A stretch of DNA of 64,000 bases from Dromiciops gliroides (Eukaryota > Chordata > Mammalia > Microbiotheria > Microbiotheriidae). The notes beneath the pieces were generated by a model. That model had not been told where the DNA came from, did not search any database, and saw only the letters and a list, made by a program, of their open reading frames with translations. Positions within the stretch are counted from its first letter, which is position 1, and each line of letters opens with the position of its first letter. The stretch spans positions 574,190,284 through 574,254,283 of the forward strand of contig NC_057863.1 in assembly GCF_019393635.1 (NCBI RefSeq). The letters are read 5' to 3'. Both the position numbers and the translations under genes were made by a program. Below are positions 11,236 to 20,790 of this stretch, one piece after another.

Positions 11236-11420
11236 GGAGTAACCTAGAGAGGGTCCTTCAATCAGTTGATCAACAAGCAACTACTATGTGTCAGGCATTG
11301 TCTAAGCTCTGGGGATGCAAATATGAAAAAAGAAAGATAGTACACATCCTTAAGAAACTCACAGTCTAATGGGGGAGACAACATACAAAAAGATGCTGAA
11401 AAATGTTCAGGGTTGGGGAG
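11236..11420 (+). repeat. Ancient dispersed repeat, head part
   Basis: Reads tcaacaagcaactactatgt, caggcattgtctaagctctg, aaactcacagtctaatgggg, gagacaacatacaaaaagat. Its first 80 bp resemble the reverse complement of an L2 3' end. The same family occurs at 1, 17722, 22495, 39762, 43880 and 53086. Confidence 0.55.
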
Positions 11421-11497
11421 GAAGGAGAGAGAGTAGGAGAAGGTCCCTGTGGAGAAATCAGTTAGATGAGAGAAATGATTATTAATAACCAATTATG

Positions 11498-11935
11498 GGG
11501 GAGATCCAGGCTTTTCCCCCTGTCCTATTTCCTTGTTTAAAGCCCAGCCTTTGAAGGACATCGGTGACCTCTGCCAAAAATTCACCCTACCTAGATCATC
11601 TTATCTAGGTAAATTCCTACCCATTGTGTTCTACTTAGGTTCATTTGGGTGGGAATAAATGATTTGTTTAAATTGCCCAAGGCTGGGGGTGATCTGGAAG
11701 GAAATGACATGATCAGTGTCATGCCCCCCAGCCTTTTATTAAAATAGGTCCACTTCTCATTATAATATTAATTCTTTTTCATTACTTGTTAACCAATCAG
11801 AATTGATTGCCACCCTCAGGAACACCCACTCTTCCAAGGGCATATAAGCCTTGGATGTATCACTGACCTCCTTTTATTAATAATATGCTTTGAGGTAAAA
11901 TCAACCCTCTTCTCAATAATTCTCAGGAACTCAAC
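11498..11935 (+). mobile_element. Probable retroviral LTR fragment
   Basis: A CCAAT box (11793-11797) precedes a TATA-like TATAAG (11843-11848) by about 45 bp in a stretch unlike its surroundings, as in a U3 region. No coding region, primer-binding site or duplicated flank is visible. Boundaries are estimated. An unrelated promoter-like sequence cannot be excluded. Confidence 0.35.
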
Positions 11936-12430
11936 AGCAATGTGACAAAGGTTCTTTATTTCCTTCTCATGAGAAGGAGGCACCGTAGTGTGCAGCTAGT
12001 GAGTGCAAAGAAAGGGGGCTTGAAGGCCCTATTTTATACCCTAGTCCTTAATGCGAATGGACCCTCCCCTTTTTCATCATTGGTCCAATTACTCAAGGGT
12101 TACAATCTACAGGCAAAAACTAGCTAATTGGAACACAGTATTCCTACCCCTCTTCCTTGTATGGGCATAACTCAGGAGTGGACCTTATACTTCCTTATAT
12201 GGACACAACTCTGGAGCAGACCTTATTGAGACCAGGGCTCCTTGAACCATGTGACCTTGCTAGCCTGAGAGAGAGGAGGGGATCTGAGACCTTTGTCCTA
12301 CAAATAGGTCAGGAGGAGTATGACTGACTGTTATATCCACATTGAGAGGAGACAACTACCCATTTTCTCCCATATGCTAACATTATTAATAAAATGATCA
12401 ATTACCCCAAAACTATGCCTATCAAACTTT
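11936..12430 (-). mobile_element. Probable solo retroviral LTR, antisense
   Basis: On the minus strand a CCAAT (12079-12083), a TATAAAAT (12031-12038) and an AATAAA (11955-11960) follow in the order and spacing of a U3-R region. No internal viral sequence is next to it. It faces the probable LTR at 11498. Ends are approximate. Confidence 0.4.
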
Positions 12431-12560
12431 TAAAATGTCACATAGAGAAGTCCCAAAGTAGTGCATCCAGAGATAATATGGGCTGGCTATGTGTCCAGCT
12501 CAAAGGATAATAGGTGGCTAACTTGGGTGCTCCACTGGTATCTTCAAGATGTCAGTAATA

Positions 12561-12705
12561 GGGACAGCTAGGTGGTACAGTGGATAGAGCACCAGCCCTG
12601 GATTCAGGAGGACCTGAGTTTAAATCCGGCCTCAGACACTTAACACTTACTAGCTGTGTGACCCTGGGCAAGTCACTTAACCCCAATTGCCTCACTAAAA
12701 AAAAA
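12561..12705 (+). mobile_element. WSINE-like SINE with target duplication
   Basis: Head gggacagctaggtggtacag and a tail of A residues. Flanks aagatgtcagtaata (12546-12560) and aagatgtcggtaata (12706-12720) differ at one of 15 bases. Confidence 0.92.
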
Positions 12706-12720
12706 AAGATGTCGGTAATA

Positions 12721-13559
12721 CTGAGTGGATACCCCTTCATTAATCTGTGGGAGGACATGGACAGGACATGTCTTCCATGTCTGTGGGGAGGATAAGAGTC
12801 ACAGACAGTAGGTAGACATGAGTGAATTGTAATTTGTATCACTTGAGAGAACATGCAATCAATGAGAGTCATTTGAAGATTTACATAATGGTGACTGGTA
12901 CTAAAGATGAATCTACCCTCCCCCATACCTCCACCATGGAGAGAGCCAGAAGAGCAATTTATTGGGCAGAGTACCAAGGGAAGAGAAGGAGGACAGGAGA
13001 TTGGAGAGAATGTGTTCTGCTGCCTTTTGATGTAGTGCTGTTGTGGCTCAGTACAAACTGGTGAGGTGGCAGAGATGCCAGATACTTATTTCTTCTTTGG
13101 TTTTCCAGGACACACACTCCATCCCTCTGGTCCCCACAGCACTAGGCTTTAAAATGTATAGATTTCCAGGGGCTTCAGATGGCTTTTTGTCCCTACAGAT
13201 CACATTGTGTGACCATGTATATATGTACATGTAAAGCATATATTAAACAGAAATGCATATGTATAATACATAGACATATACATGCATATTTCTCATGAAA
13301 AGACAGTGGTAAATAGAGAGAGATCCTCATTGTCAAGGGCTTGGCCCAAGACCCTCCTCTTATTCATGCTGGCTGCTAACTTTGGGTAACTTACTTAATT
13401 TCTGGGTGCTCAAAGCAATTCTCTAAAACCATCAATTCAGAAGAGTTGCTGAAGTGCTTTGGCAGAGGGCATTTGCTCACCCAGAGTTCCTTACAGCAAC
13501 AGAATCATGGCATCGTGGAATGGACAGTGGAGGACCTGGGTTCAAAACCCAGTTCCAAT
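12721..13559. other. No gene seen; AT-rich patch
   Basis: Positions 13215-13295 are rich in tatacat-type repeats. A weak MIR-like stretch lies near 13380-13440. No exon-like frame is supported. Confidence 0.5.
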
Positions 13560-13980
13560 GAATAATAATCACTAGCATTTATATAGCACTCTAAAGTTTT
13601 GGAATAATCTACATATATTATCTCATGTGATCCTCACAGCAATCCTGAGAGGTAGGTACCATCATCATTCCCATTTTACAGATGAGGAAACCGAGGTTGA
13701 CAGAAGTTAAGTGACTTGCCCAGGGTCCCACAACCAGAACTTTCTCTCTCTTTTTTTTTTTGTGGGGCAATGGGGGTTAAGTGACTTGCCCAGGGTCACA
13801 CAGCTAGTAAGTGTCAAGTGTCTGAGGCTGGATTTGAACTCAGGTACTTCTGAATCCAGGGCCGGTGCTTTATCCATTTTGCCACCTAGCCGCCCCCAAC
13901 CAGAACTTTCTGAGGCTAGGTTTGCACTTAAGTCTTCTTGATTCCAGGCCCAATGTTCCATCCACTGTACTGCCTAATCC
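13560..13980 (-). repeat. MIR CORE-SINE, antisense, split by a SINE
   Basis: Left part: atcctcacagcaatcctgag, then cattttacagatgaggaaac and aagtgacttgcccagggtcc. Right part from 13912 continues with aggtttgcacttaagtcttc to actgtactgcctaatcc. The element is split at 13746-13896. Confidence 0.75.
13746..13896 (-). mobile_element. WSINE-like SINE inside a MIR
   Basis: Antisense SINE flanked by identical 15-bp copies of caaccagaactttct (13731-13745 and 13897-13911), both belonging to the host MIR. It is clearly younger than the MIR. Confidence 0.93.
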
Positions 13981-14115
13981 CTGTGTGACCTTGGTTGGGT
14001 AAGTCACTTATTTTGTTTGGTCTCTGTTTCCTCAGCTGTAAAATGACAGTTAGATTCTATGGCATCTAAGATTTTGTTAATCTCTATATGTGTGATCTTA
14101 TAACCAATGACGATT

Positions 14116-14537
14116 CAATCATAGGTCTGGACCAAATATATTTAAACATGTATACATACATATAAATCTGTTGTTTTTGTTGTTTGTCCTTTGTTCTCGA
14201 AGAGGACCATGACAGGATTTCAGGACATGCAATGAATTGGATTTAAGTAAGGAAGGGTTGTGCAAAGTCACCAGCCTCACTCTCTCTTCCAGAGCCATCT
14301 GGCTTCAGTGGCAAGATATACATCAAGACGACTAGAGATGGCTCTAGATATTTAAGGCAATTGAGGTTGACTTGCCCAGGATCACACAGTTAGTGTCTGA
14401 TGTGAGATTTGAACTCAGGTCCTCCCAGTTTCAGGGCCAATGCTCTGTCCACTGTGCCACCTCGCTGCCCCCCACATAAAAATCTAGACCTATGTATATA
14501 CATATATTTATATATTTGGTCCAGATGTATGATTGGG
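14116..14537. repeat. Near-palindromic element split by a SINE
   Basis: The left arm (14116-14169) begins caatcataggtctggaccaa. The right arm (14486-14537) ends ttggtccagatgtatgattg, the reverse complement of nearly the same sequence. With the SINE and one duplication removed, the arms meet in an AT-rich centre to give a near-palindrome of about 105 bp. This fits a miniature inverted-repeat transposon; family unknown. Confidence 0.6.
14170..14473 (-). mobile_element. Longer composite marsupial SINE, antisense
   Basis: Starts ttgttgtttgtcctttgttc, tcgaagaggaccatgac, then a body with gtcaccagcctcactctctc and agagccatctggcttcagtg, then the usual reversed SINE head (gtgccacctcgctgcccc). Flanks acatataaatct (14158-14169) and acataaaaatct (14474-14485) are a 12-bp duplication with one mismatch. 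Partial copies of the same body occur at 26812 and 40663. Confidence 0.85.
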
Positions 14538-14539
14538 CA

Positions 14540-15644
14540 ATTACATTGTATCTTTCTATAATGGTATTGCTGGGGTCTGGGTCTATGCTGAGAGAAAGCC
14601 TCGTAACAAAGTCTTTTGGAAACTTAATGAATTAAATTCCCTTTCCTGAAGTCCAGCACGGACCCACATCATGCTGCATGTCACCCTTCAAGTGGGGGAT
14701 AGCATCCTCGTGGGATTCCAATGTAACCTGTGTCACAGCCCAGTGTCGTAGCCTCAAAACCAAAGCATTTCAGGTTTTCATGCTTTTCTTCCCCTCTAAC
14801 CCTCATCTACACAGCTTCCCATTCAAGGTCTCTGTAGGAGCTTTCAAAGTGAACAAGTATCCGGAAACATGAGGCTCAGGTGTGCATTGGAGCCCCTGAA
14901 CAACAAGCACATAATGACAGCTGGTGTGTTCTGCTGTGCTTTGGCTCCTTCTCACTAATAAGCGGCTTTGCAGATGCTGTCAGCTTTCTGCTCAATTAAT
15001 CTCAGTTGAATTGATCATCCACATATAAAGAAAACCATTTAGCATTAAAGCGAAACTTCCCAAAGAGCTTTTTTGGAAAGAGGAAAGGAAACAAATTGGT
15101 TTTTCAAAGAAATTAGTGTGATGAACGTGGGGTTGTGGCTTCCCATCTCTCCCTGTACCCTGATGGATCTGTATGGGATCTTTGTTGGGGGTGTGGAATG
15201 CACATCTGAGCCTCAGATTTCTGACTGCTTGTTCACTTTTGTAGGTCCTTATTGGGACCTGGAATAGAGAGGATTCATGGGTGGGGGAAGGCATATGGAA
15301 ATCTTAAAATCTCTCATATTTGTGCTCCTGAACTGGGTGATGGTATATAAATATTCTACTGCAGAATAACACTGTAATCTCACTAGGGCATTATTCCTTT
15401 AGAATGTAACATTGGTCCAACATAGGCCTAGACACTTTCTGTTATTTCATTGATCCTCCATTGTGGGTCCACCAAAAATTCTAGAGGCCTTTTTCTATGT
15501 CTCTTGACACTGTGTGGATGCCAATGGAGCACATAGACTATTTATGAATTGTCCCCTGCTTTTAGCACCTGAAGGGCTACCTTCTTTTCCTAGTCACATA
15601 TTTCAAATTATTTTTCCAGCCTCACATCTCTGATTACAATGATA
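14540..15644. other. Repeat-poor stretch, no gene identified
   Basis: No repeat family is recognised. Frames at 14678-14872 and on both strands of 14992-15294 overlap and match nothing known. Positions 14900-15090 contain homeodomain-type TAAT cores (agcattaaag, caattaatc) in sequence of balanced composition, so this is a candidate conserved noncoding region. Confidence 0.4.
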
Positions 15645-16160
15645 GTAACTAAGATTTATATAGTGCTCACTCTATGTGAGTAGGCAGCTAGATGGTTCAG
15701 TGGATAAAGTATTGGGCTTGGGAGAAGGAAGACTCTTCATGAGTTCAAATCTGGCCTCAGATGCTTATGAGTTGTATGACCCTGGGCAAGTCACTTAACT
15801 CTGGTTACTTCAACTCTTCATCTGTAAAATTATCTGGAGAAGGGTAGTGGCAAACCACTCTAATATTTTTGCCAAGAAAACCCTCAAAAATGGGGTCACA
15901 AAGGGTTTGAAACAACTGAACAACAAGAAGTACTATGTGTCAAGTGTTTTACAATTATTATCTCATTTGATCTTCACAACAAACCTGGGAGGATAGAAGT
16001 TCTAATATTACCTCCATTTTACCATTGAGGAAACTAAGGCAAATAGTGGTTAGGTTGATTTGTCTAGGGTCATAGCTACTAAGTATATGAGGCCAGATTT
16101 GAACTTGGGTCTTCTTGACTCCATGCCCAGTGTTCTATCCACTCTACCATTTTGCTATTC
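15645..16160 (-). repeat. MIR CORE-SINE, antisense, split by MAR1-like SINE
   Basis: aagatttatatagtgctcac (left) joins across the SINE to tactatgtgtcaagtgtttt, then ttatctcatttgatcttcac and atttgaacttgggtcttctt (right). The SINE occupies 15683-15930. Confidence 0.7.
15683..15930 (+). mobile_element. MAR1-like CORE-SINE
   Basis: aggcagctagatggttcagt head, catgagttcaaatctggcct, cctgggcaagtcacttaact, and tail ttgccaagaaaaccctcaaa. Complete in order and inserted in a MIR. Confidence 0.85.
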
Positions 16161-16188
16161 CTCTTACTCAGTTCTTCATTAATGGTAT

Positions 16189-16641
16189 TGTAAGGTCTAA
16201 AATTCTAGCTGTGTTGTCTAAAATCTAATGAGTGGTCTCTTAAATTAGAAGCTTTAGCAAGAGTTTAGACTTTTAAGTATTTATTAAAGTGTATTAGGGG
16301 TTAGTGGAGAGAGAGAGAGGGAGAGGTAAAACAGTCTTCATCTAGCTATCTCTAAGAACCACTCTCTGACCTCCCACCAAGCCCAAGTCCGGAACCGAAA
16401 AGACCTTGCTCCTCTGAGGCTTCTCCTAGAAGCCTCCTATGAAACAGGAAGCAGGGCCATCCTCACACATAGCTCCAAGCTAATTGGTTGGTAGCACTGA
16501 TTGACATGACTAACAGGTGGCAGACATGACTTCCTGACACCAATCTGACCTTTGAAACCCCAGAAAGGTCACTTCTGGACACTAAGTCACAAGCGTTCTT
16601 TTCATGGCGGAGCTTCATACATAATGATCCCCAAAGGTTCA
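16189..16641 (-). mobile_element. Solo LTR of an endogenous retrovirus, antisense
   Basis: A 453-bp unit beginning TG and ending CA. The minus strand has an AATAAA (complement at 16280-16285). Sequence blocks such as agcaagagtttagactttta and tgacttcctgacaccaatct resemble a common marsupial LTR. No viral gene is next to it. No short flanking duplication is visible, so it is old or rearranged. It abuts a hAT fragment. Confidence 0.55.
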
Positions 16642-16658
16642 TATTGACTTAGAAAACC

Positions 16659-16689
<31 letters not shown>

Positions 16690-16812
16690 AAATTAATATA
16701 TCAACACATTAAAATTAGTTATGAATTACATTTCAATCTGGTCCAAGCATACTCAAGAATGTTGTAGGCACCATGTGGGCCATGCAGCATATTTGACACC
16801 TCAGCTCTATAC
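16642..16812. mobile_element. hAT-type element, one half, with CA repeat
   Basis: tattgacttagaaaacc, then a CA repeat (16659-16685), then attacatttcaatctggtcc and ccatgtgggccatgcagcat, ending atttgacacctcag. This matches the right half of the family at 18303 and 60943. The left half is missing next to the LTR. Confidence 0.5.
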
Positions 16813-17205
16813 AATAGGTATTCACCATCTGATTTGTTTTTCCTACGAGTATACCTATACCAAATGTTTGCTATTAAAAATCAGATAGTACTTGGATAGA
16901 TAAAATTCTCCTTCTTGAAATATCCCTTCAACAGATATTTCATGATTTTCATATATACACGGGACACATCTTGTTGGGTCAAATCCACTAAAGCTTCACA
17001 TTACTCTACTAAATCAAATGCTTTTTAACAATCAACAAACAACAGGCATAATGGGTTCTTGTATTTTCTATACCTCTTAATTGTGTGATTTTATATTCTA
17101 TATGCATGTGTATATAGTTGTAAAATTTATATAATAAAATGTTGTAAAATATAATTTGTAAAAACCTGCCTATCCCTTCTCATATCTTCATCAAAGATAA
17201 CCTTG
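16813..17205. other. AT-rich DNA, no gene
   Basis: Nothing clear. aaatgctttttaacaatcaa might be reversed reverse-transcriptase sequence of an RTE element, but the evidence is too thin to call. Confidence 0.4.
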
Positions 17206-17349
17206 TGGGCAGCTAGGTGGCACAGTGGATATAGAGCACCGGCCCTGGATTCAGGAGGACCTGAGTTCAAATCCGGATTCAGACAGTTGACACTTACTAG
17301 CTGTGTGACCCTGGGCAAGTCACTTAACCCCCATTGCCCTGAAAAAAAA
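17206..17349 (+). mobile_element. WSINE-like SINE with target duplication
   Basis: The head gggcagctaggtggcacagt starts within three bases of the left flank. Flanks aaagataaccttg (17193-17205 and 17350-17362) are identical over 13 bp. Confidence 0.93.
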
Positions 17350-17362
17350 AAAGATAACCTTG

Positions 17363-18294
17363 ATTGACTAGTAGATAGAAGATTTCTCATAAAAACTATA
17401 TAAGTGGAAAAGTAGACATGTGTTGGTTGTATTAGTATTCTCTCACTGATTCTGGGGGTATCAATGAGGACTGAAGTTTCTCCCCAGTTCTTTTGGCCAC
17501 CTTGAGAATTGATTCTTCCTTAACTTAGACTTGTGTCACCTTCAACACAGACCTCTGCATGGACTTGGTTTTTGAGACACCATCACTAGATTCTATTGCT
17601 ATTTTTCTCAGGTTGTTTTGAAGTTGGGGGTTATTAATTCTAGAAGTCATGGCTGGAGCTCCCGTGTAGTACAATGCCATATAAAAGATACTGATACAAA
17701 AGTAAAAGGATTTAGCTTGATGATGGCAAGAACATTTATTAAGTGATTGTGCCAAGCACTGTGCTTAGTGCTGGGGATTAAAAAAAAAGCCCACCAAGAA
17801 AATAGACCATTCCTTATCTTAAGGATAGGGAAAAGACAAAACATAAATGGGCTGAAAAGTAGAATAGGAAGTAGGAGGAAGGTACCTTGAAGGCTTGCCC
17901 TTAGGGGTACCCTTCTCCCACTTCCAATTCCACTGGCTAGGAATGGGTGTAGGGTGGAGCAGGCTGGAGAGCAAGCTCATAGTGAAGTGAGCAGGGTAGC
18001 CCAGGGCACCTCAAAATATGACAATTCTGGGCAGGAGCTCATCGATCTTTGAGCAGGTCTTAGGGTTGAGGCAACCTTACGAGGGCAAGAGAGCTGATAG
18101 CTAGGTGGAATAGATGAGAGAAGGAACTGATAGTAAAATATCCAATGTGGCTGTGACTCCTGGGATATAGATCTTTAGTTGGGACTCATCAATTAGCAAG
18201 TAGGCCTCAGAGAGGAGTTAATTAAAATATAAATAGTATAAATTGGTTAACCTTTCTCGGCCTCAGTTTCTTCATTTGTATAATAAGGGAATTT
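17363..18294. other. No gene; one diverged repeat copy
   Basis: Positions 17722-17870 hold a diverged copy of the ancient repeat (gaacatttattaagtgattg, caagcactgtgcttagtgct). The rest is unassigned. Frames here match no known protein. Confidence 0.45.
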
Positions 18295-18359
18295 GTCTAG
18301 ATCAATGGTATCAGTGTCAAATAGAAACTGATTCTTCTAGCCTGCATATTGACTTAGAA

Positions 18360-18544
18360 CAAGGTTTTTTAAACTTATTCCACCTGCAACCCCTTTTTGC
18401 CAGAGAAATGTTTACATGACCCTGTGTATATAGGTATATAAAATATGTATACATAACCTTTTACTGTTGCCAAATTTTTGCAACCCCCACATTCAGTTAT
18501 GTGACCCCCATATGGGTTTGCAACCCACAGTTTAAGAACCTTTG
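18360..18544. mobile_element. Inner hAT-type MITE, 185 bp
   Basis: Starts caaggttttttaaac and ends gtttaagaacctttg, an inverted pair. Flanks acttagaa (18352-18359 and 18545-18552) are an exact 8-bp duplication. The host sequence reads on across it. A related copy lies at 24575. Confidence 0.82.
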
Positions 18545-18620
18545 ACTTAGAAGACCACAAGTTAACATTATCTTGCTCGTATTATATTTTTATTTAAAAA
18601 AAAAATAAATATAAATTTTA

Positions 18621-18764
18621 ATTTTTTGCAGGGCAATGAGGGTTAAGTGACTTGGCTAGGGTCATACTGCTAGCAAGTGTCAAATGTCTTAGGCTGGATT
18701 AGAACTCAGGTCCTCCTGAATCCAGGGTTGGTGTTTTATCCACTGCACCACCTAGCTGTCCCCC
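18621..18764 (-). mobile_element. WSINE-like SINE inside the outer hAT
   Basis: Reversed SINE with ggttaagtgacttggctagg, gctagcaagtgtcaaatgtc and head caccacctagctgtcccc. It interrupts the right half of the outer hAT. Its many substitutions suggest an older copy. Confidence 0.88.
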
Positions 18765-18934
18765 ATATTTTTGTTTTGTTAAACATTTTCCAGTGACAGT
18801 TTAATCTTGTTTGGGACCACTTGGGAGTTTGCAGCCAAGAATTTGACATCTCTGGTCTAGATGACCTTTTAGGTCCCTTTTAGCTCTAAGTCTATCAACT
18901 ATTGATCTTCACTGTATCTCATATCTACTTCTTC

Positions 18935-19290
18935 CCTTCCATTCCTACTGTTCCCACTCGACTTCACACCTTAATAATGTCTTGCCTTGCCTGCATTCTT
19001 ACAATAGCCTCCTCATTGGCCTCTGAGTCTTCAATCTTTCTTTTCAATCATTCTGTATCTTGCTGCTAGAATAATCATAACTCGAATTTCATTCCCTCTC
19101 CCAGTAAGCCTTAAAATGGCATCCACAGTCTTCTGTCTGTGTCTAACCTAACTTTCTGGGCTCATCTCCTGTTCCTCCACCTCATTCCACTTCATTCACA
19201 GGCACACCCTTCATTTCATCATCACCTACATGTATTCTACTTCCATGAACAAGAATTCTGAAATTTCTTTATTTGGTCATAATATGGCAT
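18935..19290 (+). mobile_element. L2 LINE 3' UTR fragment
   Basis: L2-like order: cattcttacaatagcctcct, tcttgctgctagaataatca, ccttaaaatggcatccacag, tttctgggctcatctcctgt. Noncoding and truncated. Confidence 0.6.
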
Positions 19291-19784
19291 TTCACTCCTT
19301 TGTTGTGTCTTGCTCCTAAATCTATTCTTCATTCTCCAGTGACCTCCTGACTCTTTACCCCTCATTGATCTCCTTGGCTTTTCTTTGCTCCTTTTATACT
19401 CTTGATTCTATAATTATAATAGGGGCTAAGAGGTAACTTGGTGTTGTATACAGGGAACATGTATACACATACAGATGGAATGTGTATTTGTAGGAGAGTG
19501 TGCCCTATGTTTATGGGGGAAATGATCTATTTTCAATTTTCTTACTATGTTATTTCATTAAATACCTTTACTTTGAACTAATTTTGTCCTTTGGCTGATT
19601 AGAGACAAAAATACAATGATAGGGGCCCAGGAACTATGGCTTTTGATAGGCTATAGATCAACAAAGTACTTTGATCCCGATTCTGTGGGTTCATATGTGA
19701 GAGGGGCCTTCCCCAGCTGCTACAGCGATCATTAATCTCTAAATCTCTCTTTTAGAGATGAGGAAATAATCATAATAAATAGAA
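19291..19784. other. No gene seen
   Basis: Positions 19565-19600 carry cctttactttgaactaattt, the same motif as at 11104, with similar sequence following. Otherwise unassigned. Confidence 0.4.
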
Positions 19785-20120
19785 TTTGGATAATGGTTTG
19801 AAATTTGCCAAATACTTCCCACAATTATCTCATTTGAATTTTACAACCTTGTGAGGTAAGTATTATTATTTCTAGTTTATAGATTAAGAAACTGAGGCTC
19901 AGGGAAGTTAAATGACTTGGCTATAGTCTCACAACTAGTAACTGTCATAGGTGGGATCTGAGGTTAAATCTCTCCTAAATCCAAGTCCAATGGACTTTCC
20001 AATATTTTCTGGTGCTTCTGCAGCTGAGTGACTTGCCCAAGATCTCATAAGTAATAATTACCAGTGCCAAGATTAAAACCACCATCATCTGACTCCCAAT
20101 TGGGAGTTCCTTTGCTATGA
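19785..20120 (-). repeat. Two MIR fragments, antisense
   Basis: First: atctcatttgaattttacaa, tagattaagaaactgaggct, caactagtaactgtcatagg. Second from about 20015: gagtgacttgcccaagatct to gactcccaattggg. Both are reversed MIRs. Confidence 0.6.
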
Positions 20121-20253
20121 TCTGCAGTCTTGTTTTTATAGATATTTGAAGACATGGCCTCTCATCCCTACTGGATTATAAATTTTTTTGTGCCAGGGAT
20201 GACATCATATTCATCTTTGTATATGTGTAGCAGTGCCTAGCCCAATATAAATA

Positions 20254-20296
<43 letters not shown>

Positions 20297-20437
20297 TTTT
20301 TGGTGGGGCAATGAGGGTTAAGTGACTTGCCCAGGGTCACACACCTAGTAAGTGTTACGTGTCTGAGGTTGGATTTGAACTCAGGTTCTCCTGAATCCAG
20401 GGCCAGTGCTTTATCCACTGTGCCACCTAGTTGCCCC
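20254..20437 (-). mobile_element. WSINE-like SINE with (AT)n at its tail
   Basis: The SINE body is 20289-20437 (cacctagtaagtgttacgtg, head tgccacctagttgcccc). Its T tail runs into an AT-dinucleotide repeat (20254-20288). cccaatat occurs beyond both ends, so the microsatellite probably lies within the insertion. Confidence 0.85.
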
Positions 20438-20559
20438 CAATATCTTTTTTTTGAATAAGTTGACACATTCTCAAATTACTCCCATCCAGTGGTTTGTTCC
20501 AGCAAATTGTCCCCAAATTCAGTATTCAGTTCTTTGCCTTTTTTTTTTATTAGTGCTGG

Positions 20560-20790
20560 TCGTTCTTCATGCCTAGAGTGTATTTCCTTCTTAACTGATC
20601 AGGTGCTTCCTGATTCCTCATATATTTCATATTTACTTTTTTGGATATATTTGTCTTACCCCCCCCCCCAGTAGAATTTAATCTTCTCAAAAGCAAGAAT
20701 TGTTCAATTTTTCTACCCTCTGCACATAATACAATCCCTTGTACCAGGTAGATGCTTAATACATGTTTATGTAATCCTTTTCTTTTTTCA
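20560..20790 (+). repeat. L2 LINE 3' end
   Basis: ttcttaactgatcaggtgct, then ctctgcacataatacaatcc, ending ttgtaccaggtagatgctta. A poly-C run of 11 (20659-20669) lies inside. Confidence 0.45.

Larger units (their letters stand above)
18303..18854. mobile_element. Outer hAT-type element
   Basis: Terminal repeats caatggtatcagtgtcaaat and gaatttgacatctctg are inverted relatives. Flanks gtctagat (18295-18302 and 18855-18862) are identical 8-bp duplications, the hAT hallmark. No transposase is present, so it is non-autonomous. It hosts a smaller hAT element and a SINE. Confidence 0.75.

Noticed and set aside
16985..17200. Possible reversed RTE reverse-transcriptase fragment
   Set aside because: Only one or two short motif-like stretches; too little to support a call.
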